DNA of 64,000 nt, taken from assembly GCA_005408345.1 (NCBI GenBank), contig SEMN01000026.1, positions 1,132,001-1,196,000 of the forward strand. The letters run 5' to 3'. The position numbers were made by a program, and so were the translations under genes. The notes under the pieces were generated by a model, which did not search any database, was not told the DNA's origin, and was given only the letters and a program-made list of their open reading frames with translations. Positions 1 to 12,640 of the stretch are shown piece by piece; positions within the stretch are counted from its first letter, which is position 1; the number at the start of each line of letters is the position of its first letter. The DNA comes from Macquaria australasica. Its lineage: Eukaryota; Chordata; Actinopteri; Centrarchiformes; Percichthyidae.

Positions 1-1259
1 GCACTGTACCACAGCATGACAGTATCTCATTACATCTAGACAAAACACCTCCCCCATTGATAATGAGCATTTTTCATGAGGAGGGACCGTTTTCGTCTCT
101 TGTTGTATTTTCCTGTACTGAGCTGCACATCATTCTTCATCTAGCTAAATCACGTATTGATCCAGCACTATATCTCATATCCATGAACTATAATGTGCTG
201 GTGTACTGTGCGTGCAGTGTGCCCGAGCCTTTTTGATGTCAAGCCACTTGGGGGATTTTCTTGTTTACTGTGGATGATACATATGAACTGCAATGCATCA
301 CCAGCCACAATTTCATAACAATAGTCTTTATATGGGCTAACTAAAATGTGTTTCATACTGACGTTGGCAAGCTGTTTGAAAATAAACCAAACACTCGTGC
401 ACATAAACATTGTTTTCTCTCAGAGTCTCTTACTCTCACATGCATGCAGCCACCACTGTTAATGGAACTGCATAGACTGCTGAATATAATTACCTTGCCT
501 GGGGAACTAAGACTGGAAAACTCTGTTTATATGTTTCATGCCATTCATTGCTAATTGTGAACTGCTGAGCAGGTCTGGACAGATTCAGCAGTGTCAGTTT
601 AGTCTTTAGTATTTTTATCCCAATTGTCTGAATATCTGTCTTATCTTTTGATTAGTAATTCCACAATAATAAAAATATACAGAACCTGATGCAGTTCCAA
701 CCAGCTGTGATGTTCTTTCTCACATTTAGTTGATCATTAACATTCAGTGTGTTAGTATTTAAAACCCTCTGGAGTCTGTCTATTCATCTGTGAAGCATGT
801 TTTATTTATAGTAACATAACTTTATTTATGTATCATGCAGAGCGAAGCTGAGAAAACCAACTGTGGGGCTTTCACACAATATCGTATTAATGTATGTAGA
901 CCATAGCAATGTTTTTAAAAGAAATGTTTAAAAATGATTCATATTTTCAGTGATTTACAGGCATACACTGACTTTCAATGAAAAGGGCCCAAAAACGAGT
1001 TGGGATAAAACGTAATTTTTTAAATTGGCATCTACTGGCATCTTAATACTTTGTTAAATTGACAAAATGATAAGTGAGACTTATAGCTGAGTTTGTGCTG
1101 AAACAAAAGCATACCATGCATGTGGGGTAAGGACAGATGAAAAGGTGCTAAACAAAGACAAAAATTAATGCAACCAAATTAACCTGGACTTCAGAGGATT
1201 TAAAACAGTGTTTTATGATTGTTCTGGAAAACAATTTTAGAGCCATTATATAACTTAAA

Positions 1260-1300
1260 GCACTGTGGAGTAAAAGAAGACTCCTTGTCCTCCACAGTGC
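1260..1300. repeat. Perfect 11-bp inverted repeat (hairpin)
   Basis: GCACTGTGGAG at 1260-1270 is exactly complementary to CTCCACAGTGC at 1290-1300, with a 19-nt spacer. The spacer holds a second short complementary pair (GGAGT/ACTCC). Function is unknown; the stem is too short for a typical miRNA precursor. Confidence 0.6.
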
Positions 1301-3171
1301 CATTAAAACAGGGTTATTTTAATATCACCGGAGGCCTGGTGGCTATCTGTCCCTGCTGCTTCTCATGAGTTCATGACATTAAATATTTACCAGCTCTTCA
1401 ACAACAGTGAGAAGGTGGCATTTCCTAAGTGTTCCTTAAAGCAGTGTAACTTGGCTGCTGATGAACAAAATGTGTGTCAGTCAGCCAATAAGGTGTCACT
1501 GCAGTATAGTTAGTGTTATTATAATGGCCTATTGTTAACTTCAATCAAATTTTTAGTTCATTAAAAGCCATTGAGGCACCATAAAAGACAAAGAAAGTTA
1601 TTTTTCCAAACTGATTCAGCTTTTGGTAGGTTTAATCCACTGATCAAACAAATCATGCCTCTCCACTTGTGTCTCTCTCTTGCTCTGGTAAAAAACCATG
1701 TGTCCTCCCCACTAGGTGCCTGTCCTTACCCCAATTACCGGCCTCACATATACTGCCTGAGTGAGATCTGCCCCTAGTGCCCAAAAACTATAAATCAAGA
1801 CAAATACAATAAACAAAAGAACTACTACAGATAATAACAATAATCAAATAGTGAAATGGCTTCTACAATTATTGTTCTATTACTGGACTGGCTGTTTGTT
1901 TTTTTGCACATGTGCAAATGCCAATGCAGAAGCCTTAAGATTTAAAAGCATGATTGTGATTCATTCCTGCTTGCTGCTTGGAGGGAAGGTGCATCGTATA
2001 CTTTCTACTGAAGAGAGCAGGAGCCCTGAACAGCCCAAGAGGTTTAGCAGAGAGACACAAAGCAGCAGTGGCACCGTTCATACCTTCAGGTGACAGAGTG
2101 CTGATGATTATAGCAAGGACAATGCCCTGCATGTGTCAAACAATTGGCAAATAATTTATGTCATCTTTTCCACTGTTATTTCCGTGGAGGGCACTAACTG
2201 TGTTGCCAATATCAAACCTCCTGCAGAGAGAGAGAGAGAGGCAAAAAAAAAAAAAGGGACGTGCTACAAAAGACTGATGGAGGGAGAGAGGAAGAGGGAG
2301 CAAGAGGAGTGGATTGGGGGAGGGGAATAAGTGCCAGGCTCAGCTTTTTCCTGACTGAAGATGCACAGCCATCTGTGAGGAGACAAACACACGTATGGCC
2401 ATCATTTGTCCAACATCTTACGTGATGTGAAGGCTTTTCACTCGCCATGCCAACCTGTGTGGCAGATGATGTATGTGTTTCTTCAGTCCCGTGATTACTA
2501 GCATGGAGCTGCAGAGCAATGCTCTTCACCTCATCAGTTCCACAGGCTGCGCTCCAAGGTGGGTGAGGGATTCGCTGCAAGATGGCTTCTGACACACAGC
2601 ACAACCAAGGCGTACCAGCATGAATATTATACAGTGCATTTCGCCACAGCCACCCACTGTGAACAGATCAATCGAGGTGGATGAGGTGAATTAGAATTTT
2701 AATAGAGTGCCTAGGTGCAGTAATTAAAAAGAATGATTATATTTTCCCTAAATGTATGAAAAAGTGGATGGTCCATTGGGGTGGTGCTAGCTGCTTTGGT
2801 CTTATATATAGTGACACTGATTTGTTTCTCTTGTGTTCTTTGATGGAAACTTTTAAGTGACAGTGGAATTACAACCAGTATAATAATGTATGTATCTGTA
2901 TTATTTCCTTTCCTCATTATAATTTTCTTCAATGTAATGGTGGTTAATGTTTCCTTTTATATCCAATATTGTTCAGAAAAACAATGCTTTGTTTATGTAC
3001 TGTAAAAAGCAATTGACCTGTATGTACATAACATTTTTGCCCAGTCCTCTCACAGCCATTAATCACCACCAGGATTTATTAAGTTTCACTTCATTTTGAA
3101 AATTAAGCCCCTTGCTCCTTTTGGTCTATAATTATCTTTCATGGCCAGTGGGTGACGCACAACAGGTTTAT

Positions 3172-3173
<2 letters not shown>

Positions 3174-3238
<65 letters not shown>
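3174..3238. repeat. (TA)n microsatellite
   Basis: About 65 bp of uninterrupted TA dinucleotide. It creates spurious tyrosine/isoleucine-repeat open frames on both strands, which are not genes. Confidence 0.98.
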
Positions 3239-3239
<1 letters not shown>

Positions 3240-6200
3240 CACAGCACAAAGGTAAATACAAACACGAGGAGGATGAGAAAAGAAGCGGAGACAACATCAG
3301 ACAAGCTGAGAGACAAGCAGGTGATAATTGTTGTGGGAGCCTCGGGAGCAATAGGCTCTTTGAGAGAAAGGTAACAAACCAGCCAAACAATAGAGATGAA
3401 TCACAGTGGAGGATCTGCTGCTGCAGTCTACCCTCCACTGAGGCCCTATTAGACTCGGCTCACAAGCTTTATGTTTCAGCCACAGACTTCTGATTACAGC
3501 TTTGAAAGCCCAGGCGTCAAGTGAAACAGATATTTTAACAAATGCCGGCTTTTTAAAGTTTTAGGTTATGTCCTGTTAAAGAAAGATTAAGAATTTACCT
3601 TTGTTGGGTTTGATTTGAAATCATTTACTCAATTTAATCCTCAAATATAGAATAATTGAGCTCCAGAGATGAGACGATGCGACCTGACACATACTCTAAC
3701 AGAACAAGTCTCTTGCTAAGTTGAACAGCAGGTCAGGAAGGATGTTATTGCTTTAAAGTTCACTACAAAATGTTATCCCGTGAGACAAGCACCATGGGCT
3801 GTCTGTCAACAAAAATATCTCCATTGTTCGGTGGCTTCATCCAGAGAGAGAGCGATGTTTTTGTAGGGTGACCTGGGCAACTATGCTGTGTCAACTGGTG
3901 TCAGGCTACAAGTGCGATATACCAGCTTGCCCGCAGGCTAAACCCCAGACGAGGCCCCTTGTGTCCCAAACAACACAACCAAAGATAAGGTTCCAAGCCT
4001 CCTCCTTGACAAATATTTCTGGTTGAAGGGGCCAGAAGAGGTGACACAGCCACGGTGACTAGACAGGAAACTGGTCAGCCAACCTGTGTTTGGTATGTCA
4101 GCAGATCACAGTTGAACTGGAGAGCGTGCATGAACATGGGGGCAAAGAAGACACTTGAAGGGGAATATCCCTTTTAGGTGGTTCTAACAGTAGGAGCACG
4201 TCATCTAAAATGATAATCCTCTAATGTGCGACGATGTTTAAGATTTGTTCCTTTGTTCCTCTAGGGCAGAAGTCGAGGGGCTCTCCTCTAATTGGACCCT
4301 GCACCACAGAGGAAGCTTTGTCTCACATCAAAGAAGAGGAAGTCCTCTGCCGCTGTAACTACGCAGTGCCCCTCAGAGTGCCTGTTACAGACGACGCAGC
4401 ATCTTTCATGTTCCAGTTAAGGGGAAGAGGAACAAGTGAACAACCCAACCTTTAACCCTCCCATGACTATTCAGAGCATGTGGTGATTTGTCTAAAGTTT
4501 GAGCCCTCAGAAACGATGACCGTTCATTCACTGACCAGAGCAGCAGACCATAATGAATTATTTTACTTGAATTTGGAATCAAATAGATTTTCAGAGGGTC
4601 TAATTAATTCCCCATCAACAATGCAAGTTCTTTTATTTTTCTTTTTTTTTTGCCTTTCGGATACAAACCAGGCCATCCAGTTCAGTGGTTCTCAAAATGG
4701 GACGCAGGAAAAACTCATTAGGTTTCCCCTCACCTCCCTCAGCTGTGGTTGAGCTACAGCAGGTTAAGTGTCACTCAGAAATTAGCGTTCTCCTGGTAGA
4801 GCAGTGGACGCCACATCAGCTGCTACCATTTTTGTAACTACATTAAACAAACCCTCTGAAGGCCTCAATGATGCATGCAATCTTAATTTTTATTACAGCA
4901 ATTTATTATACACTCCCCGAGCTTATGACAGCCCCGACTGTCATTAACAGATTAATTATAATTTCCCCCTGCGCTCAGAGTTAAAGAGAAACGTGAACAC
5001 ATACAGGCGCCCCTTAAAAACAATGAGAGTTGTGTAACCCTGTTTCATCATTCCAGTGGCTTTACCCTTCACCCTTCCTGAAAGTAAATGAAATGTAGGA
5101 ACCAGGGGTCAGCTCCTGAGGTCCTCCCTGCAGCCACTGTGCATAACAAAGCGCTCAGACACAACTGATGCACTTCAAAGAGGAGAATCTCCTCCCAGTT
5201 CATCATGTGCCAGGAAACTCTAACAGGACAGGCGTGGAAGCTGCCTTTTGGTTCCACCTCCTTTGTGTCATTGTCCAAAAAATATGGCAGCAATATCATG
5301 TGCAAGACTAGTTTTTTGTTTTTGACTCAAAATATAGGTGAAGCTGAAAACACCAAAACCCTCTGCAAAGGGCATGATGCATACATGTTACAAGCCCACA
5401 AAGGTGCTGTGAACCAGCTAGCAGCTAACATGGTTAAGGTCTGCAAATTAAAGCAAGCACACAGAGATACTGAGGTCAGGGTAAGTTTAGCTAATTCGTG
5501 TAAAAGGCTGTAAGGCAAGAACATTAAAAAAGCTAGTTGGGAGTGAGGTAATAGCCCAATATTAGACAAAGGTGGGGATTAAACTCATTAGATCACCCTT
5601 AATCATCTCTAATGACCCTCACCTGTAATTTGCACCTCATAAAAGTTCTTCCATCTCAGAATTCATCATCCTGGGTTACATCGATGAATTTAAAAACACA
5701 CTAAGAATGAGAGAGAGTAGGTGTTGGTCTATAACAAGCATTCACAATTAGTCAAGTAAAATAACTGAATAGGCTCTTTGAACACATTAAACTGTTAAAT
5801 ATTATATAATGGTGATGGAAAATACTGTCTGATAAATGATGTCAGGACACCTCAAACATACGACCACTCAACAGTTTAACCGCTGCTCTAAATCAGCAGG
5901 TATATAGAGGTGGATGCATTCGAAGCAGGGGTCATGATTGCTAATATATAACAAACTTTTTATAGGTGAATTTGTATGTAGCACTCATCCTCGCATTTCC
6001 AAAACTTTTCTTTACCGCATGTCACGCTTTGATAGACATCTGTCGGCTTTTGCTAACATTGCACATGGAATTTCAGTGAGAAACGGCAGCTACTAGCAGT
6101 GATAACGCTAGCCGGGACTACAGAAAGTTTGCTCTACAAGAAGTGAGAAATTAACTGCGCATATCCCAGAATATCAATGGGCAGCACAGGTTAAAAGCAC

Positions 6201-6843
6201 AGCAGCCCCCCTCACACAAGTAACGTTGGCATAAAAAGGTGATGTTTTCCAATCCAGAGCCATAAATCTGCCACCTCTATCAACTGTCACTAAACACACG
6301 CTGAAACTATAAATCTCATGTCAAACTGATCACCAAAGCATTGATCACACAGTCTGATAAACTTTTGCAATGTTTATTAAACAACCAAAAACATGGAGTA
6401 ACAGTGTAAGCTGTCTTACCTTAAAACAGGAGTTTCTTCGTCACCTATTTCTGTGCAAAATCACCCACCACCTTATTATAATCCAGGACTCTGACCAGAT
6501 CACTGGGAGCGACCATCTATGCATGCACTCAGAGCTAAAAGAGAGGTTTCCTTCTTGGGATTTTGACACAGTGATGTTCCACACATGACTTAAGCAATGC
6601 ATGTAGTTTGGCACCAAAATAACTCCCCGGAATCCCAACATTTAAACTGCCTGGTATCCATAGCAACAGTACTTCCTACATTTTCTGGTTGCCAAGGGGT
6701 TAAGCTAACTCTTAAGGTGTGTCGAATCATTGCAGCTAAATGTTAGCAAACCCGACTCAGCTGTGTATTTGCTGTCTTGAACACACATTCCTCCTGCGAA
6801 CAAATGACTTGAATCAGTGAGTGAGTGACACTGTATCCCTGCA

Positions 6844-6880
6844 CGTTCGCTCTTAACTGACTGAGAGCTGAGAGCGAACG
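6844..6880. repeat. Perfect 10-bp inverted repeat
   Basis: CGTTCGCTCT at 6844-6853 pairs with AGAGCGAACG at 6871-6880 across a 17-nt loop. It sits in sequence with repeated GAGT units (about 6818-6830). It may be part of an old DNA-transposon end, but the family was not identified. Confidence 0.55.
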
Positions 6881-8850
6881 ACACAACACTACCTGGTGAA
6901 ACAGTGGCTCACCCGGAGGTGAGGTCAGGACTTCGGCTCACTATTAAACAGCAGGCAATGAAGTTAGTCTGTACCACTTTGTTCCAGGCTACTTTCTACA
7001 TAAATTATATTTTACAAGTGGCCTTTGATTCTCAGCTGCACAGTTGAGGCAACAAGAAAGGTTGTTAGAAGTCGCATAAAATACATAATTCATTACTTCC
7101 ACAATGCAACATTCCTAAAAACAAACATCCCTTGACTTCATTAAATGCGTCCAGCAGTATTTTCAAAGGTACTGATTGAGCCCATATACTGTTGTACTGG
7201 CTTTACTATTTGTTGCAGCGAGCTTAAATAAACAATGCATGGAGCACTGTGTGAGTAATGCTACAAAGTACAATGTTTCATTTATGAGCTGCAAGGCACA
7301 ATAGTAAAGAGGGCCACATTTCATTAAATTTTTATTAAGACAAATGATCTGAGAGGGCAAACCATCTCTTAGGTGGCGCTCCGACATCACGTGACAACCA
7401 GCTGGACACGACCGGACGAGGACAGAGAGAGGAGACACTGAGAGAAGGAGGAAATGATGGCGACCAGCTAATGGAGGACAATACATTTGTTGTGAGTTAC
7501 ACATAAATAAATCTCAAACTAAAACAGCAGAAACAGGGGTGGTTGTGATAGTTTTTGTGTGAGGCAACATCCTACTGGCAGGTGTTGTGATTTATGACGG
7601 GATGACTGTAATGAGAAAATGTTAGCAACATGCCATTAATGAGATTTCACAGTGCCACAGTAAAGAGGCACCCTACGTTTCCGTTCCCAGTTCGAAGTGT
7701 AGATACTGTAGTCATGTCTTTATATTGATCATCATTGGCTTGAACAACGTGAAAGTCCTGTAACTGTGACAGGCTTGTGATGTCATGTATGTATTTAAAT
7801 GTACAATAATTAGATTTTTTTTTTTTTTTTGGGCCACTTTGGGCTAGCAGAAACAAGCTGAAAACAGTTTGATATTGTCACAGTCACCAGTTGTCACTGG
7901 TCATTTTTCATTGGTTGCCAAGCTTCAACAGGGCGGGTCTTATCTAATATGAGAGGGCAGAAGCCAGGAGGAGAGTAGAGATATGGACACATGAGAGAAT
8001 AATGGGGAGAAACTTTCGTTGAGATTGCGATGGACAATGAGTGATAACCCTCATCCCTGAAATATTTTGATTTAGTCTCTTTCTGGGTCTATTTGTTTAC
8101 CTAAATGAACTGAAACCAATGCTGAGCTCCGTGCATGGTGAGTGCAAAGGGAAGCTGACTTCTCATTTTGGCAATCATGGCATTCAGTGTATGTTGTGGA
8201 TACAGGGGAAAGGCTTAGGCCATTTTCAGACAGAATCAGGTGTTGCGGCGATTCCCCACAGGGTTGTGTGGCAATGTGGGAGTGTCTCATACTAACCAGC
8301 AATCCCAGCTTGAAGACCGATACAAGCCAAGCGACTGCACGGCGATTAACATCTTTGTGCTCCCTCGAGGAAGGGTCACAGTGATCACAGTGCCAATCGA
8401 TCAGTCTCTCTTCCACATTCTCAGTTGCTCTGTAAACAGTGGAATATTAAGGTAAACAGCTAATGCTACAATGCTACGGGTAAACAAAGTTCTTCTTCAC
8501 CTAGGCGTCTGCCGGTCTGATCGCTGGTGTGATTGGCTGCCGCAGCGTGACTTCGGGTTACGTTTCTCCAAAAGTTGATTCTGTTTTAACTTTTCACCGC
8601 AGGCCGCTGCGTTTTTTTGAGGCACCCCCTGCAGTCTCCCACCACCGCAGCCTGAATGCAGTACCCCGGTTAGAAAAAAAAGGTTTTCGTCGAATACGGC
8701 CTGACTGGTAATTCAATCCCCTAGACCTGGCAACAAAACATTTTACCAGTGCTATCTGTGCTGTGGCAATATGGTGAAGTTGTTGGCAAACAGTTGCCTA
8801 TTTTACACACCCAGCAGATTCATTTGGAGTCATGTTTCTGGCCACCTGAT

Positions 8851-9226
8851 GAATATAAGTCCAATATTCACTCTCCTTTTAACTCTGTTTTGCTCTCCAC
8901 CGACTCCTGAAAGAAATATCTGGCTCTTTAGCTCTTTTTGCTAACTTTGTTTGTCTGTTGTTTGGTGGTGGGAGGGTAGCATACAAGTATCAGAGCTTTT
9001 CCGCTGAAAACAGCTACCTGATGCTGATGAGAGCCGTGAGAGTGAACCAAAACAGTCAAACCAAAACAAGCTGAAAGACGTTCAAAAGCGCAGCAGAGCT
9101 GAGGGGAGCTGCAGAGTTAAGTGATAATTCTCTGTGGGTTCATCAAGACGGGCGATCCCTGTCAGATTACACATAGTCGTTTAATCCATTGTTCATATAC
9201 AAATATTCACTATAGCAGCTTTAAAT
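8851..9226. repeat. Dispersed teleost repeat (non-autonomous element, family unassigned)
   Basis: The block from the AATATTCACTCTC motif near 8856 to the AATATTCACTATAGCAGC motif near 9200 reads like a high-copy repeat of percomorph genomes. Recognisable phrases are the 'ctctccaccgactcctgaaag' and 'aaatatctggctcttta' regions. It has no coding capacity. The boundaries are approximate and the recognition is from memory of similar sequences, not a search. Confidence 0.45.
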
Positions 9227-10948
9227 AAGAGACACTAATTAAGTTGTTGATCATGTTTTTGCATCTCTTTTTGCTGATGGGGCTGTTTCACTGACTTCAT
9301 ATATAAGAAATCAGAAACACACTCGGTTGGCCACTGGGAGTTTTAGGCAGGTCAGATTCTGAATACATGGGGCGTGATATAGTTATGCTCAATGAGACAA
9401 AATATTATGTGTCGTTGCTCTGTGCACAGATTCACTAGGAGGAAAAAGCTCTGAACACGAGTCACATTAGTAGAAAATCACATTCCTCCAACCCTTGACT
9501 AAAGAAGTCTAATGTCAGCACTTCCCAAGAAGAAAATCACGTCATTTATTTTCCTGTCAGTCAGACCTGACTAGAGAGCTGTCAGTCACCATAAGCAAAA
9601 GAGCCATGAACACACTGCTCTGCTACATACCATTAGGATCGGAAACAAGTCACATTTTCAAGAGTTACTGCACCCAGGTTGTCAGCAACACATTTTTCAT
9701 GAGCGAGCTTTTGGACATAATCCAGCCCTCAACATGCTGCTTCAGTACAAGAGGTCTGAGGATGTAGCACCATGCGGGATCCTTATGATTTGTGCACGAT
9801 ATCACAGCTAGAAGCATTTACAGCAATAAATAAAGCAACCTAGTACAAAATCACTCTTGGAAGAATGTAGTCTAACATTGTTTCTACCATTTTCTTTTAA
9901 AGAAACAGCACATTTCATATGAGCAGAACTTTTCAAATGGAGAAGATGGCTGTGTTATGTATGCAGTCATTAGAGGCACTGTAGAACAGAAGGAGATTGA
10001 TGGATTCGTGCAGCCCTGTGCGGTCTGCGCTGCCTGGTCATACAAAGGCGAGCTCCTTACAGTGCTTTCCCCTGGGCTATCAAGACTATTGGTCGAAGTT
10101 CAGATATAACTTCATTTTCTATGTGGATGAAATGCTCCTTAAGGGCAGAGGCAGTGAGTGGAGGGGAGGAAGGGGCTGGGCAGAAACTGTGTTTCCAGCT
10201 CACACTGATGGTCGGTGAGAGTCAGAGGCTAGGGCATTTAAAGAAATCCATTGTTGCTGTGGAGCCTGACTGCTGACAGAAATTAAATTGTGTCCACGGA
10301 CTTTTCATATAGCAACCTAAGGTCTATGTCAATACCGCCAGACTTTCAGTACCATTACTGAGCAGGCAAAAAGGCCTTTTTGTTTGTAGGAATCCAAATG
10401 TCAACCTTTCAGTTTCCTTTATCTCTCTCTCACATGAGCCATTTCTAACAAAGCAAAAACATCACAACTTCTTCTGTGAAATATCACTTAAGGACAATCA
10501 ACATAACAGCCTTGGTATGAACATCGAATAGTTAATAATAAAGCTGCCTGTGTATGTGTTCTGCATTTTTGTTTTACTCTCATCATGTTTATGCTCAAGT
10601 CATCAGCTTAAGTCACCAGCATGTTAATTTAGTCAACAAAAATTGTGATAAAAAAATGTCGTGTATTTCTGTTTTGACGGTGAGATGCTAACAAAATATG
10701 TAATATAGAATTAGCTTCTTCTGCAAGTCGTTGGAAGTCATTGAAATGGGCATTGAAATTGAAAGAAGACATACAATTGAGTGCATTAATGTTAACTGTA
10801 TTGTATGGTTGTCTACTGAGGTTACGGCTGGTGTTTAAACTGGCATCTCTGTCTCTTCCATGAAATATTTCTCCCTGTAATCGTTAATGCAAATAGTGAG
10901 TCTAGTAGAAAAATCTTTGATCCTTGATTCTGACACCAAAGCCATGCA
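9227..10948. other. Non-coding stretch
   Basis: No gene, RNA or clear repeat recognised. A 73-codon open frame at 9997-10218 has no recognisable domain. Confidence 0.5.
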
Positions 10949-11261
10949 TTTAAAGAAATAGTTTTTTGGTAAATACGCCAAAGGTTTTCTTTTACCTTTT
11001 CTTGCTGAGAGTTAGATAAGAAGATCGATACCACTCTCATATCTGTCTGGTAAATATAAAGTTACAGACAGCAGACAGTTAGCTTAGCTTAGCACAGAGA
11101 CCGCAAACAGCTGGCCTGGCCAAATATTAAGGTAACAACAGTTTATATCTAATTGATTGATTATTAAGCTTTAGAGGTGCTGGATTTTGTTGCCAGGTGA
11201 GGTGTTTCTGCTTATTTAGCAAATAAGTGTATTAACCAAAATGTTAAACTATTCCTTTAAA
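10949..11261. mobile_element. MITE-like non-autonomous DNA transposon
   Basis: The left end TTTAAAGAAATAGTTTT is nearly the reverse complement of the right end AAACTATTCCTTTAAA. The similarity continues inward (GGTAAATACGC against the complement of GTGTATTAACC), giving roughly 30-bp imperfect terminal inverted repeats on a 313-bp element. The interior carries the phrase GTTAGCTTAGCTTAGCACAG, common in fish interspersed repeats. It has no open frame. No clear target-site duplication was seen, so the superfamily is left open. Confidence 0.65.
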
Positions 11262-12179
11262 ATAGTATAAATAGTTAAAATAATGTGCCATCAAATGACA
11301 TTGTAGCGGCACTACATACAGTATAGTTATATGCAACAATCAGTTATCTAATCAGAAAAATAAACCACTGAATGCAAGCTGTAAGATAACACGATAAACG
11401 GCAATATTCCTAGTAAAAGGTTTAGCTTCGGTTTTTGAATATAATATTAATGCACAGCTGTTTTTACAATCTTATCCATAACACTGAAACCACTGTGTAC
11501 CATTGTATGTAGATTTTTTGAATATATCTTAACAGACTGTGCAGTAAAATCTTGATACACCAGGACACGATAGTCACAAAATTCCCAGCTCATTCTTAGT
11601 CCCTACTCGATTGAATCTTTGGAGACAGATACAGTGCTCAGACGAACATCAGATTGACAGATTGATACATGAGGATGCCGGACGTGTTGATAGTAGCAAT
11701 CTGTATGAAACACAGGCCAGAGCAGCAAAGAGAAATTACTTATTTTTTTGATGCATGGATCCCGTTGTTGAGCCTATAGTTCACGGAAAGTTCAGTTGAG
11801 CAGGAGGCTCTGTCATGGTCCTTTTGAATGGATTCACTCTCCACTATCTCTCTGGCATGCCGAGGGTAATGGATGAGGTGCAAGGTTCCAACAAAAAGCA
11901 CATCTGCATCCACACGATAAAGTGTTTCACAAAGGAGAGGCAGGTTTCTTTGAACGAGGACCCTCTTGGAGTTTCCCACACATGGTCCTCATAAACAGCT
12001 GAGGTCCAGAAGTAGCCAAAATGTTACTCTTCTGAGGTAGGCTGCTGAAAATATATTCAGCTAAAACTTTAACAAACTTATGTTTTCTGGGTAATACAAC
12101 GTTGATATGAAATATCACTTTTCTGCCAACCCCCAACGTTATCTCTGCTTGTATTATGTTCACAGGGAACGTTTTTTTT
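11262..12179. other. Non-coding stretch between two repeats
   Basis: Short open frames on the minus strand (for example 11740-11979) show no domain. A T16 run at about 12173-12188 marks the edge of the next repeat. Confidence 0.5.
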
Positions 12180-12640
12180 TTTTTTTTTGAGTAAATGAAG
12201 TGCTACATTTATGTATCGGGGTCGCAGGGATATGGTTGGGGTGGATGGTGGGCGTACAAAGCGCAGGACTTTGATTCCAGAGACTGGGGTTTGCATCCTG
12301 AATCATATTTGGGTTTAGGCAACAAAAGCACTTAAATGTTAATAATCATGATGTGTCTCTGTGGTCTTTTTTGTATCAAACCAAGACCATGATCTTTCCC
12401 TAACCTTAACCACGTGCTGCTAGTGCCTAAACATAACCATAAATAAGTTAAATTATGCGGTACTCAATGTGAGCTCGGATATTTTAGTTGAAAACAAATG
12501 AAACATGTTGTCAGTGAACATTTTACCAATACGTTCAGTATCAACATGTTTGCGACTTGCCAGGTACGTTAATTAACAACATTTCTTCATTGTGTTAGTA
12601 GAAAACGTAATCCGGTCTGGATAACGTTTCCTTCAAAACG
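12180..12640. repeat. Dispersed teleost repeat
   Basis: It contains the phrases CCAAGACCATGATCTTTCCC, CTAACCTTAACCACGTGCTG and GTGCCTAAACATAACCATAA, typical of a high-copy non-coding repeat in fish genomes. The poly-T run at the left border fits a retro- or MITE-type origin. Boundaries are approximate and the family was not identified. Confidence 0.5.

Larger units (their letters stand above)
1..8850. other. Gene-free 3' flank of the HoxDa cluster
   Basis: No open frame here looks like a conserved protein. The frames present are short, lack domains, and several run through microsatellites. The stretch is AT-rich with poly-A/T runs, a (GA)n/poly-A patch at about 2225-2255, a long (TA)n array and two short inverted repeats. 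In other vertebrates this side of the cluster leads towards hoxd1 and mtx2; neither is recognisable here. Sequence at about 8470-8720 (GC-richer, poly-T interrupted) resembles repeat-derived DNA, but I cannot assign a family. Confidence 0.6.

Noticed and set aside
3086..3493. Open frames with IYIYIY repeats
   Set aside because: Produced by the (TA)n microsatellite; no protein.
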